Shown here: one piece after another, positions 54,034-64,000 of the stretch | How the letters are laid out: each line of letters starts with the position of its first letter | Position numbering within the stretch: the first letter of the stretch is position 1 | Assembly (NCBI GenBank): GCA_001051155.2 | Contig: JYIP02000005.1 | Span: 2,728,001-2,792,000 of the forward strand | Origin: Chrysoporthe austroafricana | Lineage: Eukaryota; Ascomycota; Sordariomycetes; Diaporthales; Cryphonectriaceae | DNA length: 64,000 nt | Reading direction: 5' to 3' | Notes under the pieces: model-generated | The model's database searches: none | The model's input: only the letters and a program-made list of their open reading frames with translations | What the model was told of the DNA's origin: nothing | Made by a program: the position numbers and the translations under genes

Positions 54034-56724
54034 ATGTTCGACCGTGGCAAGCCCAAGGAGTCGGTGCCGTCTTCCTCGTCCCCGGACAGGAAGATGGCCC
54101 CTGCCCAGGGTAGCTACATGAACAATGAGCAGTTCTGTTCGTGGCCCCGGCCTCTCTGATAAGCCTCTCCCGGTCCCCAGTGCAGTCCATGCTAACACCG
54201 GCCTCCTGCACCTGCAGCTGCGTACCTCCGAGATCTTCGCAACAATCGAGTCAACAGGCCCGGTGGTGCGAGGCCTCAACCTCAATCTTCCTCCCCGGAG
54301 TCCCGCCAGGGCTCCTTTCGCCAGTCGACCGATGGCCGCCCTTCACTGGGTGTGGCTGGTCGTCCATCCTTTGCTTCGACGGCCCGCTCTTCTATAGGAA
54401 CCCCTCCTCCGCTGTCCGAACCGTCCTCCGCGGCTTCAATCCACTCCCAGTCGCCCCCGAAGACCGCATCCACCCGTGACTTCTCCAGGCCCAGCATTGC
54501 GCCTAGTGTTGCCTCCAGATACTCAGCCATGAGCGGTCGTGGACGTGACTACTACCCGGAGAAGCCGGCCAAGTCCCTGAGCCCTGGTGAGGTCGTGCCC
54601 AGCGCTACCTACATGGAGAGAGGCCAGAGGTGGATGGAGAAGGAGGAGGCCGTGTCGCTGAGGCAGGCTATGGAGGATAAGGATGCGTCGGACCGCGCGT
54701 CCAGTCCCGAGGAGGACCGTCTCTACGAGGCTGCCCTGGACGAGGCGTCGGAGCTGGTCTGGCAGCACCAACATGGCGTCAAGCCTCGTGAGCCCGGTGC
54801 CCCGTACAGATACAGGCAGCACCTCCGGAGGAACAGCTACGCCCATGCTAGAGCCGCTAGTGCCGGCCTCTATGGTGATGATATTGAACCTTCGGGTCTG
54901 GCTCGGGATTCCGGACCACGCTCTGTGTCGGGAAGTTCCGCCTCTAGCGATGGCCATGGATCATCTCGTCGCCATTCGTCCTTTGTTACGCTGACGGCTG
55001 GGGCCAGGAAGACCCCGAGCCCTCCCGGAGAAGGTCGATGCGTCTCGCCAAACAAGTCGGGCAAGCCCTATGCCGGCTTGACCGGCAGCTCGCGTTCTAC
55101 TGCGTCGTCTCATCGACGGCGTCCTAGCGTAAAGCGGAACAACAGTGGTGGCAAGCTCGTCTTGGGCGATCAGATCTCGGAGGAGCCCGAAGGTGCTTCT
55201 CCTGTGCGGAGCTCTTCACCTGACAAGAACACCTCAGCCAATCCTCTTCGCATGCACCCGAAGAGTCCCTTCAGCCGAGTTTCGTTCACGCCGGGCCAGC
55301 CTGTGTCTTCTTCTGATTCCTCTGCACAGCCCCCTAAGCTGCACAAGTACGAGATTCACCGCAACCCACCGTCACAATCTCGCAATCCGCACTACACGAC
55401 CAACTCGCGCAGCCCGAGCCCCGTTCGTGAAGATGTACCTAAGAAGCACGGGATGGAGATTCGCGGTGACGACATTCGTCAGGCAACTTCAATGAAGCTG
55501 AAGGACCGGAGCCCCAAGCTTCCCACTCCTACTGCGGTAAGCGATCGCGCAGGCCGACCTATCGTAAGCTTTGACAAAAATTGGAAGGCCCCGGACGAGG
55601 CAACTGATGAGAAGCCAGACACCGCAAAGGGTGGTCCGCTCGGGGCCTTCCAGGTCCGACAAGACCACCGTCGCCTTCCCGAAACCCCATCGATCCCTGC
55701 TATCGCTGTTTCGGAGACTCGTGAGCCGCCGACGTCCTCGAGGCCACGTGGCCCTGCCGCGCCGTCTATCCAAGTAGAGGCGCCTGGGGGGAAAGATACC
55801 CCTTCGATGCCTAGCATCGTGGTAAACGACGACAAACCTTCGCTTCCCTCCATTGTGCTCCCTGGTGACGATGACGCCGGAGATGACGAACCTGGTGTTC
55901 CCGTCATTGTCACCCCAGATGACTCCACCGGCAAGTCCACAAGCCGACCACTTCCGACCCCACAGAAGAACGCCCCAAGAGTTCGCCATGCTGCGCCACG
56001 AGGTCACTGGTCTCCTGCAGCTGCCAATCAAACTGGCAACCGAGCCACGGCCCGCTGTCACGACTGCGGCTATGCGATCGAGGGAAGATTCATCGCCCTC
56101 GCTGGCACTCATGAACGGTTCCACCCGCAGTGTTTCAGTTGCTACACATGCGGCACTTCCCTCGAGGCGCTGGAAATCAGTCCTGAGCCCGATCCTCATC
56201 GCGCAGCCCGGTTGGATCGTATACACCGGCGCGCTGCGGGCGAGGTACTTGAGGAGAAGCCGGGCGAGACGATGGCCGAGGATGGTGACGAGAGGCTCCG
56301 CTTCTACTGTCACCTTGACTGGCACGAACTCTTTGCGCCTCGCTGCAAGCACTGTAAGACACCCATCTTGGGCGAGCACATCGTTGCGCTAGGCGAGCAT
56401 TGGCACTACGGGCACTTTTTCTGTGCTGAATGTGGCGATCCGTTTGAGCAAGGGATGACACACATCGAGAAGGACGGCTACGCATGGTGCGTCAACTGTC
56501 AGACCAAGCGGACCGAGAGGCGTGCGCCCAAATGTAAGATGTGTCGGAAGGCGGTCATTGGACAATATATCCGGGCGCTGGGAGGCGAGTGGCACGATGA
56601 ATGTTTCCGGTGCGCGACATGTCAAGGAAGCTTTAATGACGGACAAATTTTCCCGCGAGAGTCACCCAATGGTCGGATGGTGGTGTTGTGCACGAGGTGC
56701 CGCGAGAGAGAGCTGAAGGGCTAG
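54034..56724 (+). CDS. Paxillin-like protein with three LIM domains
   Basis: Cell-polarity/cytokinesis scaffold of the fungal paxillin-like (Pxl1-type) family, acting with Rho GTPases at septa and growth sites; the role is inferred from the family. Two exons: 54034-54136 and 54218-56724; 869 residues. The 81-nt intron has a GTTCGT donor, a GCTAACAC branch site and a CCTGCAG acceptor, giving YMNNEQFSAYLRDLRNNRVN. The N-terminal about 640 residues are disordered, Ser/Pro/Arg-rich, with five short P-S-I-V-V-type motifs (about 555-635). Three zinc-binding LIM domains follow: CHDCGYAIEGRFIAL (about 672), CKHCKTPILGEHIVAL (about 772) and CKMCRKAVIGQYIRAL (about 830). The first LIM has a long acidic insert before its final CHLDWHELF half. 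The protein ends directly after the third LIM domain. Confidence 0.88.
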
Positions 56725-57978
56725 GAACCTGAGGCTGCTCGGCAGTAATTGCATCATGATTTGAGGGTATGGACTTCATGACGAGAAAGTTCCCCGGGAG
56801 AGGGGGCCGAGAGAGCGTGGTGGGAGGAGTAATCAGGAGGTAAGTGGGGGCTGCCGCACTCTCGAGCGCGGCTACCCATGCTTACGGAGGTCATGATGTG
56901 GTTGATGGATTTGCGATTTCGCGTTCTGCTTCAGTACTCTTTCGCGCACAGTTCGGAGTTGGGCGAGGGTCATCGCAGGGAACGCATGCACGCACAGGAA
57001 CTGAATCGAGGTAGCTTGACTGACTGACGAGGGATTTGTTTCATTGAAATCGCTGTACAACAGTATATGACTTCTACCACATAGACTGACCGTCTGCACC
57101 TTTGTACACCTGTTCACCACCTAATCGGAGCTGCGAGCAAACAAATAATGGAAAGGAACAAGGCCAATTATTCTCACATCATGACCGTCTCCCTAGTGCG
57201 TGTAAGACATGCGCTACTGCAAGATCAGGCCCTGACAGAAGCGTTCGTGATAGTGAAGCTCCTTGAGAGGTCAGATGAATCTCACTGTGCCCGATCTCAG
57301 ACTTGGCCTACCACAGCTGATGTCAAAGGTTAAATAGGCATGGACAAGATCAACACGCGGGCCATGACAGTTTGCAGCTGATCACTTCGGTAAGGGATGG
57401 GCCTGTTGGGCTGGCACGCAGGCAGAAGCAAACAGATGTGTGAGAATGCGCTAGGAGATGGGGATGCGGCGAAAGAGGGCGCGGTCAGAAGAGGACCCGA
57501 TAGAAGGGAAACCGGACAGAAGAGGAGAGCAGACGGAAGCAGGCGCCCGAAAACAATTAAAGTAGATACAGCCTCATGAACAATCACATCACGCGAGAGG
57601 GGGAGAAGAGTGTGCGGAATGTCAGTCAAGTATTGGGGGGCAAGAATATCGATTGGTCGTGTCCTCCAGCTCAGATCGTCTCGAAAGTAGGTAAGCCCAC
57701 TATCTCGTCACATCAAGTTAGGATAGGAAAACGAGCCACAATGTGTTGTGAGCCGCCCTGTGAATTCCGCAAAATCAAACCTTTTCCCCTATGTTCCTCA
57801 CCAACGCCATAAAAGACCAACGTCTGTCGATGTGTGAAAGACAACCTAGAGAAAAGCAGACGCAAACGCAATGAGGATTCAAGACCCTTTGCTCGGGACC
57901 CGAGACTCAGACAGAAGAAATCAAGATCCCTGCCATCCAATCCGTTCCACAGCCGCCCACCTGGTGGGATGTTAGAAG
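56725..57978. other. Convergent intergenic region, no gene seen
   Basis: About 1.25 kb between the 3' ends of the LIM gene (+) and SUMO gene (-). Short ORFs only, none with recognisable features. Presumably both 3' UTRs. Confidence 0.5.
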
Positions 57979-58450
57979 TCATGGTTTGGATTCGGAGACA
58001 GTACCACCTACCTGCTCCTGGTGAACCTCCAACGTATCGCCATCCGCCATCTCGAGCTGTGATAGAATGTCAGCACATGTAGCATGCGATATGATGCGAA
58101 GGTGACAGGGCAGAAGTTTTAGACAACCCGACGCAACACACGTGGGCTGCGCGAGGCACGTCAAGCCAGGCTCCACCAGGAAGGGTAAATACAAAACATA
58201 CCGTCTCAGGTGTGTCAGTGGGCTGGACTCGCTGGCCCTCGAAGAGGAACCGAACGGATTGCATAGTCTTGCCTTGCCGCTCACAGAATGCGTTCATGAG
58301 CTTCTCGAGTTTGGTGGACCGCTTGATCTTGAAGAAGACTTCGTTGTTGTTGTCGGTCACTTTGATGTTGAGGTGCTCAGCAGCAGCAGCAGGAGGAGGA
58401 GCCTCGTTGCGCTCAGCATTAGGGGAGCCATTCTCTTGGTTGTCGGACAT
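57979..58450 (-). CDS. SMT3: SUMO, ubiquitin-like modifier
   Basis: Covalent protein modifier acting in nucleus and cytoplasm. Two exons, 58450-58202 and 58056-57979, with a 145-nt phase-0 intron (GTATGT...TCACAG) joining TPETLEMADGDTLEVHQEQ; 108 residues. The flexible N-terminus (1-26) precedes the beta-grasp domain starting EHLNIKVTDNNNEVFFKIK. Conserved RFLFEGQRVQPTDTPET follows. The mature form would end at the diglycine in HQEQVGG, followed by a nine-residue tail (TVSESKP after GG, seven residues, then stop) removed by a Ulp-type protease. The start ATG lies only two nucleotides after the stop codon of an upstream same-strand micro-ORF, so the gene may be translated from a shared transcript or have its promoter inside that ORF. 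Confidence 0.95.
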
Positions 58451-58452
58451 CT

Positions 58453-58683
58453 TTAGTTGTCGGTGTGGTCCAGAGGAGCACCACCGTCCTCTTGGTCGGT
58501 CTTGGGATCGTCGGGGCCGTGCTCGTCGGCACGAGGGCGCTGGTTGGTAGGAGGGGCGACTCCACGCAGGAACAAATCCGCCACGAAGAGGAGCGCGACA
58601 AGGAAGAAATAGAAGAGGATCTCGCGAGGGTTAGGGAAGGCGAAGATCCAAGTGTAGGTGTCTCTGCTCGTGTTGTCAGCCAT
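58453..58683 (-). CDS. 76-residue single-TM micro-protein immediately upstream of SUMO
   Basis: ATG at 58683 in good context (ACAACATGG), TAA at 58455-58453; 76 residues. A polar N-terminus (MADNTSRDTYTWIFAFPNPR) is followed by one strong hydrophobic segment (EILFYFFLVALLFVADLFL, about 21-39) and an acidic, Pro/Asp-rich tail. Topology suggests a single-pass or tail-anchored-like membrane protein; the family is not recognised. Composition and the clean TM segment look like genuine coding sequence rather than a random uORF. The stop codon is followed by AG and then the SUMO ATG, a 2-nt gap. Alternatives are a regulatory uORF of the SUMO mRNA or an independent gene whose terminal region overlaps the SUMO promoter. 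Confidence 0.65.
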   Translation of the reverse strand: MADNTSRDTYTWIFAFPNPREILFYFFLVALLFVADLFLRGVAPPTNQRPRADEHGPDDPKTDQEDGGAPLDHTDN

Positions 58684-59670
58684 GTTGTCTGCTGCGGTGG
58701 GACGTCGTGGTGGTGAGGGTAACGTTTGGCGCAGACAATTGTGGTGGGATGCTGAAGTTGCGAAAGTGAACTGGGCGCAAGAAAAATATCTCTCACCTGT
58801 AGATCTTTTAAATCGTGGGTTTCGGAGGTGTTGACGACTAAGCGAACGGGGTTGCTGGTGGTAGCAGCTGGTCAGGCTATACTGACGATGGGTCGGCGTG
58901 GTGGTGAAGAAGTTGGGGACAGACGTGGTGCTCGAAGATGTTGTGTGCGGGCCAGAGCCTCATTGCAGACCGGTCGTAGGGGCGGTTTGCCTTATACAAG
59001 GGTCGCCTCAGTGCACGGACCAGCCCATAGCCAGTGCAGGGCGAGACACTCGGTAGACTCATAATTACCATCTACGCAGTACTTACAATACCACTTCAAA
59101 GAGCACTTCAGGATTCGAATGCACTTGTGAGACTAGGCGCAAAAAAGAGCCTGGTGACCTGGTGGCCTTTGATTGATCTTTAAAATGCTTCTTTGCCTCT
59201 TTTGCCTTGGTGAAGTAGTCTACCTTCCGCAGATGGGCAGTTGTGTATTGTTGCGGATAGTGGCAGACCAATCTGATCTGAGATGGGGATCAAGGGGGGC
59301 TTAAAGGGTTTGGAAGATGCCATCTCCTTTCTACTGCAACCAAATATGCGGATTGAGAGAATGAATGAATCACTGCTGAGGGCTTAGGAAGTCGTCTACA
59401 TCTTCCCAGGGCGAGAGTGAGCAGGTGAAGGTGATTGAGAGAAGGTGAGGCGATTCGGGACTTCCGGCGCTGAAGACGGCAGCGCCTATCGCCCCAGCGG
59501 CCAGCCTGGTAGATTCGTTTGCTATCTCCGGGCAGCTGACATCATCCAAGCGAGCAAGTCCCGGCTGCTGTCGCTGTCTGCCCTGTCTGCCTGTCCTTTG
59601 TCTGCCAATACCTTCCCGCCATCTACACCCAATTTTGACGCGTTGTGAAGCGAGACCAAATTGTGGCAAC
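58684..59670. promoter_or_regulatory. Divergent promoter region micro-protein-SUMO / CMC4
   Basis: About 1 kb between divergently transcribed genes. No convincing ORF; presumably both promoters and 5' UTRs. Confidence 0.5.
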
Positions 59671-60175
59671 ATGGTCAGCATCCTCTTGCAGGTCTTGACC
59701 TCTGATTACCATGTCTGATAGATGCTAGGGTCTGGATGAAGATTTGCGGTCGAAGCCTCCGTGCCATCCACGAGCTGTACGTTATTCAAGATCCTTGAGC
59801 TGCATCGAGTTGAAGAAATGCTGACCCGTTGCTTGACCAGTGCGCAATTCAAGGTACGCGTTGGGGATTTCAAGTGGCATCTCGAGCGGCGCATTTCCTA
59901 ACACTTGGCAGACTGTCTGAAGAAAAACACATTCAAGGAGGACAAGGTACAGCCGAATCAAGTAAAATATGATCCTTGGCTCTGACTGACTCTGACTTCC
60001 TGATTTCAACTACAAGTGCCAGGACGTGATCAACGCCTTGTACGACTGCTGTCAAGCCTTCTACGACCGGAATGGCGAGGGAGCCAAATCGGCCAGCTGT
60101 CCTCAGCCAGATCTGTTGAAGCTGAAGCTTAGGATGAGAAAGAAGGCCGACAAGGCGGAGAACAAGCCGCAATAA
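59671..60175 (+). CDS. CMC4: Cx9C mitochondrial protein Cmc4
   Basis: Small intermembrane-space twin Cx9C protein (MTCP1NB/Cmc4 family), imported by Mia40; molecular role uncertain. Five exons are needed: 59671-59673 (the ATG alone), 59729-59776, 59841-59853 (13 nt), 59912-59946 and 60017-60175; 85 residues, all phases consistent. Spliced reading gives MGLDEDLRSKPPCHPRA, CAIQD, CLKKNTFKEDK, then CQDVINALYDCCQAFYDRNG. Cys13/Cys23 and Cys34/Cys44 are Cx9C pairs; SCPQPDLLKLKLRMRKK is the family tail. Introns are 55, 64, 58 and 70 nt. The first donor is GTCAGC and the last acceptor is AAG. The start is inferred because fungal homologues open with MGL-type sequence and no other in-frame ATG precedes exon 2. 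Confidence 0.85.
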
Positions 60176-61064
60176 TCGCGGAGGCAGCGGTGTGCCGCGT
60201 GGGAGGGAGCGGAATCGAACCTAGGAAGCTTGTATCACTGATCCAAGACGAACGTCCACCTGGAAAGAGGAGATGAAATCAGGTTAACTGGAAAGGATAG
60301 TGACGGATTTAATCTAGGCATCCATTGAGCGCGCAAGAGGACCCGTAGGACCTGAGCAAGTACTGACAGTCTTGCTCCGAGACTCTAATATGAAAGCCGG
60401 TGACATTGATGAGGAAGGAAAAAGAGAGAGAGGGAACCGAAGCCAGCTGCGGAATTTTTTTATGAGCGCCTTGAGCTGCCCGTTTCGCTCCCCTCCCTGA
60501 TTGGTCGGCCATCCAGATGTGGGTCTGGGAGCTGCTGCTGGTAACCTGGACCTTCGCACGAGACTAGACACTACATTCACCTCTGCTTTGTTGGCCTACA
60601 TGACGCGAAAAGGGCTGTTCGATCTCGTCTCAACATCCTTGGGTCATTTCAGGATCTGCTCAGCCCTACTGGGGATCCATCTTGTGGTCTCACTGAAGGA
60701 GGCCCAACATTGAAGAGCAGCGACAAAGTATCGGTTACTTTTGTGGTGGGTCGGCGCTAAAACGGGTGCCTTTCCTTTCGCGACCCCGTCTCAGCAGCGC
60801 GTCACTCACCAGCTTTGCCAGGGTGCTGTTTGGAACGGTCGCATTGCTGAAATTAACGATCGTGGACGGCTTCCCTTGCTCACATGTCGCCGACTTCACG
60901 GCGGCTGGAAATCTCCTAATTGCGCCTGCACCGTCTCCAAGCCTCTAGCGGCCTTCCTCGCTCTTATCTCCACTGCATAGTCGGGCGCCTCCTGCGGGTC
61001 TCGACCTTTCGCCAATCAAAACGCGCCTGCCAGTCTTGCATGGGACCGCCCGAGCTCGTGCAGC
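60176..61064. promoter_or_regulatory. 5' flank of the Nup84 gene, no gene seen
   Basis: About 0.9 kb between two plus-strand genes. Short ORFs only. An AATCGAACC string near 60210 recalls a tRNA T-loop, but no cloverleaf can be built. Confidence 0.5.
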
Positions 61065-64000
61065 ATGTCGCCAGGCCTGGATGTAAGTACAAAACAAAGT
61101 TCAAACGTCTTAGCTCCCCAAGCTCTGTCAAGCTCAAGAGCTGTGCAACGTCTCTTGTTGTCAGAACGCGCTGTCGGTTGACTTTCTGACTTACTCGTGC
61201 TCTTGCAGAGGGACTTCCCGCTGCCTGTGCAGCGCAGACTGCCAGACGTCGACCTGGACTACGACGACAGCGACGAAGGTTTGTTTCCCTCCACGTCTCG
61301 CAGCCGCGATCGGCGCCCCCTTCGCTCCTAGAGCCTCACTGACAAATAGCCTTACAGAGGATGACATGGCTCAACTCGAAGACACGTACCAGCAGGGCCG
61401 CATCCAGGCCGGCCCCGAGGTCGAGGAATTTGGACGATGGCTCGACGAGTGCAGTCTAACCCATGCCACACCCGATAAGAAACGTGAACGCGTCCTTCAA
61501 CTCGTCACCCGATACCATGAATACACAGATGTGAAGGCAACGGTCCTGCGGGAGCGTCGAGATCTGGAGAGGCTGGCAAGAGGAAGACGATGGGACCCTT
61601 CGCAGTCCAGCGACGATGCCAACGATGTAGAGGCGGACGTCACGCAAAACATCGAGGTGGACGATGCGGCCAAGTGGGACTCGGAGGCACAAACCTGGGG
61701 CTTGCTGGCTCGGTTGCTACCGCTACGGCACCCAGATCCCGCTGCCAAACCACCGAAGTCAACCCCCACGCCACAGTCAAGGAGAGATTACTGGGACGAC
61801 TTCATCTTGGCAGACTCAGTAGCCCAGGAACGTAAGGCCGTCCTGGAGTGGCTGCAGTCGACCGCGAGCGCCGGTCCACCCATTGACGACCTCGTTCACG
61901 AGTATCAGCACAAGGCCGATCGAGGCGACTTGGTGGCACACGGCTGGCTTCACACTCGGGAGGCGATAAAGTTTCACAAGAGCGTCAACGCCATCCCAAG
62001 TGTTCTCGAGCCGGATTCCGCAAGCATGGCAGGCTTTTCCTACGTGACACAACTCGATCCTGACGCTATGACGAGGCAAGGGCGCAAGCTGGAGCCACAC
62101 GACGAGTATTTTGAGCGGGCCATCTGGCTGGGTTGCTATCATCTTCTGCGCAGGGGAAGGACAATGAAAGAGATCCGCGAGTGGTGCACTGAGAGGACAG
62201 AGATATGGAGGGCTGGCACAATATCTGCTCTACCACTCTCAACCCTCGGTGACGACGACATCTCAGATTTCGATCCCTCCTCATTCATCCTCTGGCGACG
62301 CATGTGTTATGCCTTAGTGAAGTCAGGTGGCACCGACGATTGGGAGCGCGGGGTGTATGGCATACTTTCTGGCGACATCGACAGCGTGCTCGCGGTTTGC
62401 AAGACCTGGGATGACTTCATCTTCGCCCACTACAACGCTCTCCTGCGCACGCAATTTGACTCTTATCTGATTAAGCAGTGCGGGCCTACGGTAGCATCCT
62501 CACAAGTCCTACCATCTTTTGACGCGGTCCAGTACCTCGGCGAGGGACCAAATATCTCCAGGAAACTGGTTGAGCAAATCGAGTCGGACGGTACTTATTT
62601 CGCACAGGCCCACAGGGAGGCCAACACAGCTGCCAAGGCTTTGCAAGGCGCTATCATCGCCAACACACTGGACTCGTACATTTATCAGCAAGGTCTTGCT
62701 CTTTCGACAGAAGCCAATCAGGATGGCAAATCGTTCCTCATTCCCGACTTTGACCTTGGCCCTTCCGAAGGCAATGTATCAAGATACACCAAAGGGTCTG
62801 ACCCTGATGGTCTTCGGGTAATCACTCACATTGTGATCATGATTAGCGCTCTTGAGTCCACTGATACCGACCCTAAGCGATCAAACAATTTCAGGAATCT
62901 AGTGGGAGAGCACGCCATCGTCGCCTACGTCAGTTTCTTACGTTTGGCTCAGCTCGAACTTCTAATTCCTCTGTACTGCGCTCAACTGTCCGGTCCCCGA
63001 AGGTATGAGACTCTGAGTCTGAATGTTATCCATGTGAGAGATCGGGAGGAGCAGATGGCGCTGCTCAACCAAATCCGACGGGTCGGGATGGACATTAGGA
63101 CATTCCTGAAGGAGCAGCCACAACACTTCCTCAATCAGCTGGAAAATGTGGCATATGCGCAACCCGTGAATGAGCGTTTCCAGATACTCAAGTCAAGCCA
63201 GCCAGATGTGACCTTCGGTCGAGGGATTATTCCGGATTTCATTGGTGGCGATGGTCGGAATGAGATGGTCCATGAAAACCTCATTCGATCCATGGAATGG
63301 CTTTTTGCAGGGGGGGGCAACCTCCTCGTTGCCTGCGAGTTTGGTATCAAGATATATGAATACTTCCTTAGTAAGTCGATCACCCAAACGCAGTGTTTGT
63401 TTGTACTTACAAATGGTGCAGAAGGCAAGCATCTGGGAGCTGCCCGCGATTTCTTCGAACGCGTGAAAGTCGAGGATCTCATTATGGCTCTCGCAAACAG
63501 AGATGTGGGAGAGTCTGCTGAGGAGTTTGTCAATGAGCTTCTTACCGACGAGCATGTCCTACTCGGAGAGATCGATGGTGGAGGAGAGGAGGATCAAGCG
63601 GTCTCACAGACACGCCTTGCACTTGCGGTCAAGAATATGTGGGAGCTACAAAGCTTCGTCATGGCCCTAGACGGCATCGAGACCGTCGGTACTCTGACAC
63701 AGTTCGTCCAAAAGTATGTGGCATTCCGACCCCAATCTCAGACCCTTCAAGCAGGAAGCTAATCGCATGGTCTCCCTAGCACGAGCAATACTCCGAGCCG
63801 GGAATTTTACGAGCGACTCGGACAGGCCATCCGCTCTGCCAAGGCCGGCATGAAACCTCTGCTCAAGGGCTGGCTGCTCGAGACCAATGACCGAGACGAC
63901 GAGCTGGAGTTTACCCGCTTGCGTGAGGAATACCTGCCTGAGACACTCCTTGCGTACGTGTCCGCGCTCCAGTACGCTGGAAGCAGCCTTACTAGGGACA
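61065..64000 (+). CDS. NUP84: Nucleoporin Nup84/Nup107 (5' part, runs off the window)
   Basis: Y-complex scaffold nucleoporin of the nuclear pore. Exons: 61065-61082, 61209-61278, 61358-63370, 63422-63713 and 63780 to beyond 64000. The start MSPGLD-RDFPLPVQRRLPDVDLDYDDSDEEDD is assembled from two short exons; an internal ATG at 61366 would lose it. Helical-repeat sequence carries family segments such as TWGLLARLLPLRHPDP, DYWDDFILADSVAQERKAVL, DRGDLVAHGWLHTR, GRKLEPHDEYFERAIWLGCY and YEYFLKGKHLGAARDFF. The 51-nt intron (63371-63421) is a multiple of three without a stop, so it reads through if unspliced. The last intron (GTATGT...CCTAG, 63714-63779) leads into SREFYERLGQAIRSAKAG. About 860 residues are present; the C-terminus lies outside the window. 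Confidence 0.92.

Noticed and set aside
60195..60260. Possible minus-strand tRNA (GGTTCGATTCC-like string)
   Set aside because: Only the T-loop-like string is present; no matching T stem, acceptor stem or anticodon arm can be formed.

Overview
The window is nuclear DNA of a filamentous ascomycete (Pezizomycotina, most like Sordariomycetes). The reasons are many short GT-AG introns (about 48 to 235 nt), separately promoted genes on both strands, gaps of 0.3-2.4 kb, and typical fungal families: Atg11, a Dnm1 with its B-insert, a monocarboxylate-transporter-like MFS protein, a fungal pectin lyase and a paxillin-like LIM protein. The pectin lyase suggests contact with plant material. No rRNA, tRNA, CRISPR array, plasmid or intact transposon was recognised.

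Layout, left to right: ATG11 (+); mitochondrial ribosomal protein bL9m (-); an alcohol-acetyltransferase-like gene with two in-frame stops (-); a large one-TM protein of unknown role (+); a nucleotidyltransferase-fold protein (-); monothiol glutaredoxin Grx4 (-); a small CYSTM-like cysteine-rich protein (+); actin-binding protein Abp1 (+), convergent with a multi-TM protein (-); a doubtful small gene and a low-complexity stretch; pectin lyase (-); FMN-dependent 2-hydroxyacid oxidase (+); an F-box-like/zinc-finger protein (+); dynamin Dnm1 (-); Cox19 (+); a two-TM gene broken by one TAG (+); a fused succinyl-CoA-ligase-like protein (+); an MFS monocarboxylate transporter (-); an empty GC-rich region of about 2.4 kb; a three-LIM paxillin-like protein (+); SUMO (-), preceded only 2 nt upstream by a 76-residue membrane micro-ORF on the same strand; Cmc4 (+); and the 5' part of Nup84/Nup107 (+), cut by the window edge.

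Most genes are housekeeping. Several serve mitochondria (bL9m, Dnm1, Cox19, Cmc4, the ligase-like fusion, with Grx4 linked to iron-sulfur supply). Others serve the cytoskeleton and polarity (Abp1, LIM protein), autophagy (Atg11), the nuclear pore (Nup84) and SUMO modification. This is not a secondary-metabolite cluster.

The observations most worth following are the micro-ORF/SUMO tandem arrangement, a candidate two-protein transcript; the ligase-like fusion, which has a second presequence-like segment at its junction and a degenerate nucleotide-binding half; the CMC4 exon structure, with an ATG-only first coding exon and a 13-nt microexon; and three in-frame TAG codons in two otherwise well-conserved reading frames. 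Exon boundaries were read by eye from splice signals, phase and recalled family conservation. No alignment or transcript data were available.
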